NCBI GenBank assembly: GCA_966112835.1
Contig: CBHWEI010000007.1
Span: 1-35,654 of the forward strand
DNA length: 35,654 bases
Reading direction: 5' to 3'
DNA from: UBA668 sp966112835
GTDB taxonomy: Bacteria; Actinomycetota; Acidimicrobiia; Acidimicrobiales; Ilumatobacteraceae
This document shows, one piece after another, positions 23,832 to 31,590 of this stretch. Every line of letters begins with the position of its first letter. Within the stretch, counting starts at the first letter, position 1. Position numbers and translations under genes: made by a program. The notes below the pieces were generated by a model that saw only the letters and a program-made list of their open reading frames with translations, had not been told where the DNA came from and ran no database searches.

Positions 23832-24815
23832 ATGCCCCGACCCGTCTGGAATGGGACGATCAGCTTCGGCCTGGTCGCGATCCCCGTGAAGTTGTACAAC
23901 GCAGTGCACCGCAAGAACGTCGCGTTCAACCAGCTCGACGAGCGGACGATGTCGCGCATCCGCCTGAAGAAGGTGTCCGCCGCGACCGGTGAGGACGTGC
24001 CCGACGAGCACATCGTGAAGGGCTACGAGATCTCCAAGGGCAGCTACGTGGTGGTCGACCCCGACGAGCTCGAGCCGTTCGTGCCCATCCCCACGCACTC
24101 GATCGACCTCGAGGAATTCGTCGACTTCGACGAGATCGATCCCGTGTACTTCGACGCCCCGTACATCGTGGCGCCCGAGAAGAACCCGAAGCCGTACGCG
24201 CTGCTGGCGCGGGCCATGGAGGCGTCGAACAAGGTGGCCATTGGCCGCTTCGTCATGCGCAACAAGCAGTACGTCGCCGCGCTGCGCGCCTCGAACGGCA
24301 TGCTCATGATGAACACCATGGCGTTCGCCGACGAAGTGGTGGCGCCATCGTCCATCGACGGGCTCGACGACGTGTCGGGCATCGAGGTGTCGGACCGCGA
24401 GGTCGAGATGGCCGAGTCGCTGGTGGCATCGCTCGCCGGCTCGTTCGACCCCACGAAGTACCACGACACGCACCGCCAGCAGGTGCTGGCGCTCATCGAA
24501 CGCAAGGCCGCCGGCGAGGTGTTCGACACGCCGGTCGCGCCCGAGCGCGGCCCGGTGGTGGTCGACCTGATGGCCGCCCTGGAGGCCAGCGTGAAGGCGG
24601 CCAAGGAGGCGCGTGGTCGCCACCCGTCGGGTGGTGGCGCCGACGAAGCCGAGGAAGCTCCGGCCGCCAAGCGCGCCGCGAAGCCGGCGGCCAAGCGTGC
24701 GGCACCGGCGAAGAAGGCTCCGGCGAAGAAGGCGGCGGCCACCCCGGCGAAGAAGCCCGGGGTGAAGGTCACCGCGAAGGTCGCCGACCAGAAGCGGATG
24801 AAGAAGTCGGCGTGA
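23832..24815 (+). CDS. ku: Ku, DNA end-binding protein of NHEJ
   Basis: 327 residues. The N-terminal MPRPVWNGTISFGLVAIPVKLY is the classic bacterial Ku opening. The central beta-barrel/bridge region (~1-255) forms the homodimeric ring that threads DNA ends and recruits LigD. Residues ~262-327 are a Lys/Ala/Pro-rich basic tail (repeats of AAKRAAKPAAKR and APAKKAP), as in mycobacterial and streptomycete Ku, which binds DNA and helps the ring move inward. The LigD-type polymerase follows 16 nt downstream, so they form an NHEJ operon. Confidence 0.95.
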   Translation: MPRPVWNGTISFGLVAIPVKLYNAVHRKNVAFNQLDERTMSRIRLKKVSAATGEDVPDEHIVKGYEISKGSYVVVDPDELEPFVPIPTHSIDLEEFVDFDEIDPVYFDAPYIVAPEKNPKPYALLARAMEASNKVAIGRFVMRNKQYVAALRASNGMLMMNTMAFADEVVAPSSIDGLDDVSGIEVSDREVEMAESLVASLAGSFDPTKYHDTHRQQVLALIERKAAGEVFDTPVAPERGPVVVDLMAALEASVKAAKEARGRHPSGGGADEAEEAPAAKRAAKPAAKRAAPAKKAPAKKAAATPAKKPGVKVTAKVADQKRMKKSA

Positions 24816-24831
24816 CCGCCGCGGTTGCTCC

Positions 24832-25749
24832 ATGAGCGGCACCACGCAGAGCGTGCGCGTCGGTGATCGCGACGTGAAGCTCTCGAACCTGCAGAAGGTG
24901 CTGTACCCGCAGACGGGCACCACCAAGGGCGAGGTCATCGCGTACTACTCGGCCATCGCGCCGGTCATGCTGCCGCACCTGGCCGGGCGGTGCATCACGC
25001 TCAAGCGCTTCCCCGACGGCGTCGAGTCCGACGGGTTCTTCGAGAAGCGCTGCCCCAAGCACCGGCCGCCGTGGATGGACACCGCCGTCGGCCCCGGCGA
25101 CCGCAACGGCGAGGTGCCGTACTGCCGGTTCGACGAGGCGGCCGCGCTGGTGTGGTCGGCGAACATGGCCGCCATCGAACTGCACGTGCCCATGGCGCTC
25201 TCGGCCGACCTGGAGACGCCGCGCGCGGTGGTGTTCGACTTCGACCCCGGCGCCCCGGCCGCGATGCGCGAGTGCTGCGCTGCGGCGCTGCTGGTGCGCG
25301 ACGTGCTGGCCGCCGTCGGGCTGCGCGGGCTCTGCAAGACCTCGGGCTCGAAGGGGCTGCAGTTGTACGTGCCGCTGAACACGCCGTGCACGCACCAGTT
25401 GGCGGGTGAGTTCGCGCTGGCCGTGGGGCAGCTGCTCGAACGGCAGCACCGCGACACCATCATCACCGAGATGGCCCGCGCCCAGCGGCCCGGCAAGGTG
25501 TTCATCGACTGGAGCCAGAACAGCCGGCACAAGACCACCGCCGGCGTGTACTCCATGCGTGCCCGCCCCGAGCCCACGTGCAGCACGCCGGTCACGTGGG
25601 ACGAGGTGGAAGCGTGCGCCGAGGGCGACCTGGAACTGCGCTTCGACTACCACGACGTGCTCGACCGGGTGGCCGAGCACGGCGACCTGTTCGCCGAGGT
25701 GCTCACCCTGCAGCAGTCGTTGCCGGGGCGTCAGGGTTCGGGTAGATGA
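24832..25749 (+). CDS. LigD-type primase-polymerase domain protein (stand-alone PolDom)
   Basis: 305 residues, equal to the polymerase module of LigD without ligase or phosphoesterase domains. It fills gaps and adds ribonucleotides at broken ends held by Ku. Motifs: VFDFDPG with metal-binding Asp136 and Asp138; KTSGSKGLQLYVPL (~169-182), where the usual His after the second Gly is replaced by Gln; and FIDWSQN with the third Asp and the following conserved H-K-T-T-A region. The start is ATG 24832, 16 nt after the Ku stop with no Shine-Dalgarno. The last 47 bp overlap the convergent pseudo-transpeptidase gene. No ATP-dependent ligase is in the window. Confidence 0.9.
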   Translation: MSGTTQSVRVGDRDVKLSNLQKVLYPQTGTTKGEVIAYYSAIAPVMLPHLAGRCITLKRFPDGVESDGFFEKRCPKHRPPWMDTAVGPGDRNGEVPYCRFDEAAALVWSANMAAIELHVPMALSADLETPRAVVFDFDPGAPAAMRECCAAALLVRDVLAAVGLRGLCKTSGSKGLQLYVPLNTPCTHQLAGEFALAVGQLLERQHRDTIITEMARAQRPGKVFIDWSQNSRHKTTAGVYSMRARPEPTCSTPVTWDEVEACAEGDLELRFDYHDVLDRVAEHGDLFAEVLTLQQSLPGRQGSGR

Positions 25750-26746
25750 ACACCGGCAGCATGTCGTTCCGCGTCTGCTGCTCGGGCTCCTTCACCCCGT
25801 CCCACACGAACACGAAGTCCTTGTTCTCCACCAGCGTGGGGAAGTACTCGGCGATGGCCATGGGGATGCGGATGCCGCCGCGTGACACGGGTTGGCGGGG
25901 CACGTTCTGTGCGCCGGCCACGGCGATGCCGTAGTTGAAGTACACCGGGTTGTGCATGCCGCCGAGCGAGCCCTGGCGGTCGCCCTCATGGCGTCGGTAG
26001 AACTGGAACACCCCGCCCGGGGTCTTCGACACGCCGCAGACGTCCTTCTGCAGCGGCTCGGGCAGTGGCTGGCCCTTGTCGTCGGTGTCCCAGGTGATGA
26101 CCTCGCACCACGTCTCGCCGCTGCCCGACGAGATGTGGGTGACCAGCACCGGCGTGTCGCCGTGGAACACCGCCAACGTCTGCAGGTCCAGGTGGATCTC
26201 GGTGTGGTCGCCGGCCTCGGGTCGCAGCGGCACGATCGGGGTGGCGCCGGGGTCGAACAGCGTGTGCAGTGAGCGCTCGTCGAGCACGCCGGTCTGCTCC
26301 TGCCAGGTGCGGCCCAGCACGAGGCCCTCGAACGCCCACACGGCCTGCTCGGTCTGCTCGCCGAACACACCGTCCGAAGGCCCGGGGTCGAAGCCGAGCG
26401 CTCGCAGTCGGTCCTGCACGCGGGCCACCCGTTCGCCGGTCGAACCCTTGGCGAGTGCGACCTGCTCGTCGGGCGAGTGAGGCGCGGTGCTGTCGACCGT
26501 CGTCGTGTCGGCGGTGGTCGTGTCGGCGGGCACGACCGAGCGATCGCCGTCGCGTGTTACCAGTGCGACCACACCGCCGATGACCGCTGCTGCGCCGAGC
26601 ACACCCACGCCTCCGGTGCGACGCTGACGTCGTTGGCGCGCCCGCCGACGAACCTGTTCCAGCGAGCCAGGGCGCACGTCGAGCGTCGTGCCGTGGTGAT
26701 CGAGCAGCGTGGCGATGTGGCGGCTGCGGTCGTCGAGGTCGGTCAT
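25703..26746 (-). CDS. Membrane-anchored pseudo-L,D-transpeptidase, likely anti-sigma partner of the ECF factor
   Basis: 347 residues: a cytosolic N-terminal segment (1-44, MTDLDDRSRH... then Arg-rich), one membrane helix (~45-64), a Thr/Asp-rich linker, a PG_binding_1 domain (~100-148) and a YkuD domain (~180-320). It is ~81% identical to the active enzyme at 14963-16111 over 137 residues (26 differences by eye), yet the three catalytic positions are changed: His to Ala277, and SHGC to S-R289-G-G291. It cannot work as an L,D-transpeptidase. The ATG overlaps the sigma-factor stop as ATGA, so translation is coupled, and the N-terminal segment resembles those of membrane proteins encoded after ECF sigma genes in actinobacteria. 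I infer that it holds the sigma factor and senses peptidoglycan or its fragments. Confidence 0.75.
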   Translation of the reverse strand: MTDLDDRSRHIATLLDHHGTTLDVRPGSLEQVRRRARQRRQRRTGGVGVLGAAAVIGGVVALVTRDGDRSVVPADTTTADTTTVDSTAPHSPDEQVALAKGSTGERVARVQDRLRALGFDPGPSDGVFGEQTEQAVWAFEGLVLGRTWQEQTGVLDERSLHTLFDPGATPIVPLRPEAGDHTEIHLDLQTLAVFHGDTPVLVTHISSGSGETWCEVITWDTDDKGQPLPEPLQKDVCGVSKTPGGVFQFYRRHEGDRQGSLGGMHNPVYFNYGIAVAGAQNVPRQPVSRGGIRIPMAIAEYFPTLVENKDFVFVWDGVKEPEQQTRNDMLPVFIYPNPDAPATTAAG

Positions 26747-27264
26747 CGCAGGGTCTCCTTCGGGTCCAGGTGGTCCAAGCGGGCGGCGAGCGTGTCGACG
26801 GCGCGCGAGAGGCGGCTCTTCACGGTGCCCGGCCGGGTGCCCAGCGCTTCGGCGGTGCGTGCCTCGGACCAGCCGAGCAGCAGCCGGCACACCACCACGT
26901 CGCGTTGGGCCTGGGGCAGGTCGTGCAGGGCGCGGACGATGGTGGGGTCGATGGACGGGTCGTCGTGCCCTTTGCCGTCGCTGAGCACCCACGCCGGTGG
27001 TGTGCGCCGGCGCCGGCGGTGGAACGAGCGCGTCCAGTTCAACGCCACCCTGTACACCCAGCCGGCCGGGTGCTCCAGCCCGCCGACGGTCGACCAGCGT
27101 TGGTACGCCCGGGCCATCGCCTCATCCACGGCATCGGCCGCGAGGTCGGCGTCGCCGATGGCCATCGCCAACGCCCGGGCGATGCGGTCACGCTGCGTCG
27201 CCCAGAACTCGTCGAACGTGAGGGTCACGCCATCAACACTCCGTGTCCCCGTGTTCGGTTCCAT
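26743..27264 (-). CDS. ECF (group 4) sigma factor
   Basis: 173 residues. Region 2 spans ~17-85 (FDEFWATQRDRIARAL, helix with AMARAYQRW, GWVYRVALNWTRSFHRR for -10 recognition). After a linker, region 4 spans ~105-160 (LHDLPQAQRDVVVCRLLLG and the helix-turn-helix WSEARTAEALGTRPGTVKSRL). There is no region 3 or 1.1, as expected. The frame is open to 27312, but ATG 27264 follows TACCGT by 9 nt; a later in-frame GTG (VTLTFDEF) is an alternative. Its stop overlaps the next start by 4 bp. It is divergent from the ABC-F gene. Confidence 0.88.
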   Translation of the reverse strand: MEPNTGTRSVDGVTLTFDEFWATQRDRIARALAMAIGDADLAADAVDEAMARAYQRWSTVGGLEHPAGWVYRVALNWTRSFHRRRRRTPPAWVLSDGKGHDDPSIDPTIVRALHDLPQAQRDVVVCRLLLGWSEARTAEALGTRPGTVKSRLSRAVDTLAARLDHLDPKETLR

Positions 27265-27273
27265 TTCGTTGGA

Positions 27274-27279
27274 ACGGTA
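27274..27279 (-). promoter_or_regulatory. -10 box of ECF sigma gene
   Basis: TACCGT, 9 nt before the ATG at 27264. A GGAACC (27356-27351, minus) with a CGATAC 14-15 nt further on could be an additional ECF-type promoter giving autoregulation. It overlaps the ABC-F ribosome site on the other strand and is speculative. Confidence 0.35.
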
Positions 27280-27331
27280 TTGCGGCACGCGCCAGACTGG
27301 GGCCATGCGCATGTGAGCGAACCCCTGCCCG

Positions 27332-27352
27332 TATCGTTCGAGTCCTCGGAGG
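27332..27352 (+). promoter_or_regulatory. -10 box and strong Shine-Dalgarno of ABC-F gene
   Basis: TATCGT (27332-27337), then GGAGG (27348-27352), 7 nt before the ATG at 27360. This short-leader start fixes the N-terminus, although the frame is open from 27243. Confidence 0.6.
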
Positions 27353-27359
27353 TTCCCTC

Positions 27360-29003
27360 ATGTCTGCCGCCCTTCACGCCCGCGGCCTGTCGCTGGCGCT
27401 CGGCGCCCGCCACCTGCTCGTCGACGTCGAACTCGCCGTCGACCCCGGCCAGCGCATCGGCCTGGTCGGCCCCAACGGCGTCGGCAAGTCCACGCTGCTG
27501 CGCGTGCTGGCCGGGCTGCTGCCGCCCGACAAGGGCACCGTGCAGCTGTCGCCGGCGTCGGCCAACGTCGGTTACCTGCCGCAAGAGCCCGAGCGCCGCG
27601 ACGAGTCGGTCCTGGCGTACCTGGCCCGCCGTACCGGTGTGGCGCAGGCGTCGGAGCGGCTCGATGCGTCGACCGCCGACCTGGCGGCCGGGGTGCCAGG
27701 TGCCGACGACACCTACAGCGACGCACTGGACCGTTGGCTCGCCCTGGGTGCCGCCGACTTCGAATCGCGCGTGGGTGAGGTGTGGGCCGACCTGGGCCTG
27801 CGCGACCACCTGCTGCACCAGATGATGCCGTCGCTGTCCGGTGGCGAGGCGGCGCGTGCAGGCCTGGCTGCACTGCTGCTGGCCCGCTTCGACGTGTTCC
27901 TGCTGGACGAGCCGACCAACGACCTCGACCTGGACGGGCTGGCCCGGCTGGAGCGGTTCGTCATCGAGTTGAACGCCGGCTGCGTGTTGGTGAGCCACGA
28001 CCGGACCTTCCTGCAGCGCACCGTCACCCACGTGGTGGAGCTCGACGAGTTCACCCACCAGGCCACCCGCTGGGCCGGCGGGTGGGAGGGCTACCTGCGC
28101 GAGCGCGAGCTGGCGAAGCTGCACGCCCGGCAGGCCTACGAGGAGTACGACGCGAAGCGGTCGTCGTTGGCCGGGCGTTCGCAGCGAGAGCGCGAATGGG
28201 CCACGCAGGGCCTGTCGAAGGCGAAGAAGAAGCCCGACGACAACGACAAGAACATCAAGTCGTTCAAGATCAACCAGAGCGAGCAGCTGGCCGGCAAGGC
28301 GGCGCGCACCGAGAAGATGATCGAACGGCTGGAGGTGGTGGAGGAGCCACGCGAAGGCTGGGAGCTGCGTCTGGTCATCGCCGCCGCACCACGCAGTGGG
28401 GCAGTGGTGGCGCGGCTGGAACACGCCACCGTCGAGCACGGCTCGTTCACGCTCGGCCCGGTGGACCTGCAGGTGGACTACGGCGAGAAGGTGGTCATCG
28501 AAGGGCCGAACGGCGCCGGCAAGTCCACGCTGCTGCGTGCCCTGCTGGGCGAGGAGGCCGTGTCGTCGGGCAACCACTGGCGTGGCCCCGGCGTGGTGGT
28601 CGGCCGGCTCGAGCAGGCCCGCCACCAGTTGGCCGACGCGCCCACGGTGCTGCAGGCGTTCATGGCCGCCACGGGCATGCTGGTGCCCGAGGCGCGCACG
28701 TTGCTGGCCAAGTTCGGCATCGGCGCCGAGCACGTGAACCGCTCGGCCGAGTCGCTGTCACCCGGCGAGCGCACCCGGTTGGTGCTGGCGTTGCTGATGG
28801 CGAAGGGCTCGAACTGCCTGGTGCTCGACGAGCCCACCAACCACCTCGACCTGCCGGCCATCGAACAGCTCGAGCAGGCGCTCGCCACGTTCGAGGGCAC
28901 CGTGCTGCTGGTGAGCCACGACCGTTCACTGCTGTCGAACGTCGCCCGCACCCGCACCCTCGAAGTGCGCGCCGGCCGCATCGTCCGCGACGACCCCGCC
29001 TGA
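27360..29003 (+). CDS. ABC-F family ATPase (ribosome-associated)
   Basis: 547 residues with two ATP-binding cassettes and no membrane segment, which is the ABC-F layout. NBD1 has Walker A GPNGVGKST (37-45), signature LSGGEAARA and Walker B LLDEPTNDLD. NBD2 has GPNGAGKST, LSPGERTRL and VLDEPTNHLD. The interdomain linker (~235-330) is charged, with a KAKKKPDDNDKNIKSFK stretch, and NBD1 holds the arm insertion. ABC-F proteins bind the ribosomal E site and act in translation rescue or antibiotic protection; which subgroup this is cannot be told by eye. It is followed by the 72-bp element B and is divergent from the ECF sigma gene. Confidence 0.9.
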   Translation: MSAALHARGLSLALGARHLLVDVELAVDPGQRIGLVGPNGVGKSTLLRVLAGLLPPDKGTVQLSPASANVGYLPQEPERRDESVLAYLARRTGVAQASERLDASTADLAAGVPGADDTYSDALDRWLALGAADFESRVGEVWADLGLRDHLLHQMMPSLSGGEAARAGLAALLLARFDVFLLDEPTNDLDLDGLARLERFVIELNAGCVLVSHDRTFLQRTVTHVVELDEFTHQATRWAGGWEGYLRERELAKLHARQAYEEYDAKRSSLAGRSQREREWATQGLSKAKKKPDDNDKNIKSFKINQSEQLAGKAARTEKMIERLEVVEEPREGWELRLVIAAAPRSGAVVARLEHATVEHGSFTLGPVDLQVDYGEKVVIEGPNGAGKSTLLRALLGEEAVSSGNHWRGPGVVVGRLEQARHQLADAPTVLQAFMAATGMLVPEARTLLAKFGIGAEHVNRSAESLSPGERTRLVLALLMAKGSNCLVLDEPTNHLDLPAIEQLEQALATFEGTVLLVSHDRSLLSNVARTRTLEVRAGRIVRDDPA

Positions 29004-29020
29004 GCAGACGCCATCTGGGC

Positions 29021-29092
29021 TCTGGGCGGGATTCTTCCCAAATCGGTGTCTGGGCGGGATTCTTCCCGGTTTCCGGGAATGTGGCCGCCCAG
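29021..29092. repeat. 72-bp structured intergenic element, copy B
   Basis: It holds two exact direct copies of TCTGGGCGGGATTCTTCCC (29021-29039 and 29049-29067, period 28), the hairpin TTCCCGG-TTT-CCGGGAA (29063-29079), and the inverted arm CCGCCCAG (29085-29092), which pairs perfectly with CTGGGCGG. Every spacing equals that of copy A at 2313-2384. It lies 18 nt after the ABC-F stop and ~44 nt before the next promoter, so it could act as a terminator here. Copy A, in the same absolute orientation, follows a gene read the other way. Confidence 0.75.
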
Positions 29093-29135
29093 TACGACCT
29101 GCGGCGGGTGAGGTGCTGGCCGAGACGAGATCGCG

Positions 29136-29141
29136 TACCCT
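29136..29141 (+). promoter_or_regulatory. -10 box of DUF4184 gene
   Basis: TACCCT, 6 nt before the ATG at 29148, with no Shine-Dalgarno. The same hexamer precedes the GT2 gene at 7731. Confidence 0.5.
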
Positions 29142-29147
29142 GATTCG

Positions 29148-29927
29148 ATGCCGGTCACGTTCCTGGCCCATCAGGCACCGGTGTTGCCGATCGCACGTCG
29201 GTGGCCCGAGTCGACCGATGGAATTGCGCTGGTCGTGGGCTCGATGGCGCCGGACATGGCCTACGTGCTCAACGGCTCGCGGTTCAGCGTGTGGGCACAC
29301 GCTTTCCCGGCTGCGGTGCTGTTCTGCGTGCCGGTGACGCTCGCGGTGTCGTGGTTGATCGCTCGAGTGGTGTCGCCGGTGTTCTGGGATCATCTTCCGC
29401 CGGCCGGGCCGCTACGACTTCGCGATTATCGAGGGATGAGCGTTCACCGATTCCGGTGGGCGGTCGCCGCCGTCAGCGCCCTCATCGGCGCGCTGTCGCA
29501 CGTACTGCTCGACCACTTCACGCACGAATGGGGCTGGTTCGCCCAGCACCTGGACTGGTACAACACCGTCGTCCTCGACGACTTCCTCGGCCGCGAATGG
29601 ACCGTGTTCCGGATCGTCCAGTACGCGGGACACGTGGTGGGCACGGCTCTTTGCCTGTGGCTCATGGCCCGATACGGACGTGCGCGTTGGATGGCGACCA
29701 GCGCCGAACAGGTCGAGCCGTTCCCGGTGACTTCCTTCTCCACAGGAACGTTGGTCGCCTCGGTCGCTGCGGGTCTCGCCGTCGGGATCGCATGGGTGCT
29801 CAGCGGCCGGCTGGGATCAGCGACCGACATCATTCGTGTGGCCGCGGTGACCTTCACGTTCCTCGCAGTTGCCTGCTTCGTGCTGCAACTGGCGCGGTCT
29901 CGCCGAACCCGGGCCGCAGCTGCCTAG
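29148..29927 (+). CDS. DUF4184-family membrane protein
   Basis: 259 residues. The N-terminal pattern MPVTFLAHQAPVLPI...VVGSMAPDMAY matches DUF4184 proteins, with conserved His8 and the SMAPD motif. About six hydrophobic helices and a central LSHVLLDHFTHEWGW His/Asp cluster resemble the metal-dependent membrane hydrolases of the YdjM/DUF457 type. Function is not established. The start is supported by TACCCT-N6. The stop TAG shares the palindrome CTAG (29924-29927) with the stop of the facing permease. Confidence 0.8.
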   Translation: MPVTFLAHQAPVLPIARRWPESTDGIALVVGSMAPDMAYVLNGSRFSVWAHAFPAAVLFCVPVTLAVSWLIARVVSPVFWDHLPPAGPLRLRDYRGMSVHRFRWAVAAVSALIGALSHVLLDHFTHEWGWFAQHLDWYNTVVLDDFLGREWTVFRIVQYAGHVVGTALCLWLMARYGRARWMATSAEQVEPFPVTSFSTGTLVASVAAGLAVGIAWVLSGRLGSATDIIRVAAVTFTFLAVACFVLQLARSRRTRAAAA

Positions 29928-30715
29928 TCGCGGGTCCAGCGGAAGGCTCGGGTGCAGATGGCGAAGCCGGCGATGCACCATGCGACGAGCACGACGGCGG
30001 CCATGCCCAGGCGCCACTCGCCGCCGGTCTCGACGGCCTTGAACGAGTCGGGCAGGAACGCGGCGCGCATGCCGCGGCAGATCCAGTGCAGCGGGAACAC
30101 CTGCGACACGTGGATGAGCCAGTTCGGCAGCAGCGTGACGGTGATCCACACGCCGCTGATGAACTGCAGTGCGACGAACGGCAGGTTCACCACGGCGGGC
30201 GCCGACTTGGCGTCCTTGATCCAGCTGCCGACGGCGATGCCGAGCAACGTGGACGACGCCACACCCAGCACGAACACCCACGCGAACGTGAGCCACGACG
30301 ACAGCGACGACGGCAGCGACAGCCCGAAGAACGCGATGCCCAAGGCCAGCAGCAGCACGGTCTGCAATGCGACGGTGACGAGCACCATGCCCACCTTGCC
30401 CAGGAAGTACGACGCCTTCGGCATGGGCGTGCCGGCGAGCCGCTTCAACATGCCCGACTCGCGCTCGATGGACATGCCGATGGCCAGGCTGACGAAGCCG
30501 GTGGACATGAGCGTCGAGCCCATGATGCCGGCGACGTACACCTGACCGACCTCCACGTCGGTGCCGTCGACCGTGCCGGTGAAGATGGAGGCGAACAGCA
30601 CCAGCATCATCACCGGGAACAGGATGGTGAACCCGAACGCCTGCCGGTTGCGCCACAGGTTCTTCAGCTCGACCACGCAACGGCCGCGCCCGATGGCGAT
30701 GGTGCGGGCGTTCAC
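29924..30715 (-). CDS. ABC-2 type exporter permease
   Basis: 263 residues with six membrane helices in the ABC-2 (DrrB/NodJ-like) arrangement. An amphipathic start (NLWRNRQAFGFTILFPVMM) is followed by the cytosolic ERESGMLKRLAGTPMPK loop that couples to the ATPase. The start is GTG 30715, overlapping the ATPase stop as GTGA, so the two are translationally coupled and form one exporter. The substrate is unknown; drug or lipid export is usual. Confidence 0.88.
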   Translation of the reverse strand: MNARTIAIGRGRCVVELKNLWRNRQAFGFTILFPVMMLVLFASIFTGTVDGTDVEVGQVYVAGIMGSTLMSTGFVSLAIGMSIERESGMLKRLAGTPMPKASYFLGKVGMVLVTVALQTVLLLALGIAFFGLSLPSSLSSWLTFAWVFVLGVASSTLLGIAVGSWIKDAKSAPAVVNLPFVALQFISGVWITVTLLPNWLIHVSQVFPLHWICRGMRAAFLPDSFKAVETGGEWRLGMAAVVLVAWCIAGFAICTRAFRWTRD

Positions 30716-31554
30716 TTCGCCGCCCCGATCAGGCGCAGGTACACGTCTTCCAGGGTGGGTCGGCTGACGGTCAGCTCGGGCACTTCGCCGCCGTGCTGCT
30801 GTGACAGGCGGGCGATGAGGGCAGTGGGGGAGTCGGTGCGTTCCTCGTGGGGGCCATCGGCGTCGACCCAGCGGACGATGGTGGCGGCCTGGTCGCGTCC
30901 GCCGAGCACCCGCGGCGACGCGGCCTCGACCACACGTCCGTCGACGATGACGGCCACCCGGTCGGCCAACGCCTCGGCCTCTTCCAGGTAGTGGGTGGTG
31001 AGCAGGATGGTGGTGCCCTCGTCGCGCAGGCGGTGGATGAGCTCCCAGAACTGGCGGCGGGCTTCGGGGTCGAAGCCGGTGGTGGGCTCGTCGAGGAACA
31101 GGAGCTCGGGCCGACCGACCACGCCGACAGCGACGTCGAGGCGGCGCTGCTGCCCGCCCGACAGCTGCCGCGCCCGCGTACTTGCCTTGTCGGTGAGGCC
31201 GACCGCGTCGAGCAGCCCTTCGATGTCGCGCGGGTTGCGGTACAACGAGGCGAAGTGGGCGACGGTCTCGCGCACGGTCAGCTCCTCGGTGAAGCCCGAC
31301 GTCTGCAGCACCACGCCCACCCGCTCGCGCCACGCAGCATCGCCCTTCGCCGGGTCGACACCGAGCACGCTCACCTCGCCCGCGTCGCGGCGGCGGTAGC
31401 CCTCGCAGATCTCGACCGTGGTGGTCTTGCCCGCGCCGTTCGGCCCGAGCAGGGCGAGGATCTCGCCGGTGGCGACCTCGACGTCGACCCCGTCGACCGC
31501 GGTGAACGAACCGTACTGCTTGCGCAGGCCGCGGACGCTGATGGCCGGTGACAT
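30712..31554 (-). CDS. ABC exporter ATP-binding protein (DrrA-like)
   Basis: 280 residues. Walker A is GPNGAGKTT (38-46), Q-loop VVLQTSGF, signature LSGGQQRRLDVA, Walker B LFLDEPTTGFDPE and H-loop TTHYLEEAE. A C-terminal ~70-residue regulatory part follows, as in daunorubicin-resistance-type ATPases. The frame runs open far upstream, but ATG 31554 begins the domain and has CAGACT 7 nt before it. It partners the permease at 29924-30715 and lies 32 nt after the MFS gene. Confidence 0.9.
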   Translation of the reverse strand: MSPAISVRGLRKQYGSFTAVDGVDVEVATGEILALLGPNGAGKTTTVEICEGYRRRDAGEVSVLGVDPAKGDAAWRERVGVVLQTSGFTEELTVRETVAHFASLYRNPRDIEGLLDAVGLTDKASTRARQLSGGQQRRLDVAVGVVGRPELLFLDEPTTGFDPEARRQFWELIHRLRDEGTTILLTTHYLEEAEALADRVAVIVDGRVVEAASPRVLGGRDQAATIVRWVDADGPHEERTDSPTALIARLSQQHGGEVPELTVSRPTLEDVYLRLIGAAK

Positions 31555-31561
31555 GCCGACC

Positions 31562-31590
31562 AGTCTGCCCGATTCGGAGCGTTCGCTCAG
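31562..31590 (-). promoter_or_regulatory. Promoter of ABC exporter genes with GAGCG repeats
   Basis: Minus strand: CTGAGC (31590-31585), 17 nt, CAGACT (31567-31562), 7 nt, ATG at 31554. The -35 region contains GAGCG-TT-CGCTC-AGG-GAGCG (31577-31596), which allows two mutually exclusive hairpins and could be an operator. It overlaps the last codons of the MFS gene. Confidence 0.4.

Noticed and set aside
25703..26746. Sequencing error as the cause of the missing catalytic residues
   Set aside because: Three separate sites are substituted in frame, one needing two base changes (CAC to GCC), while the surrounding codons are intact.
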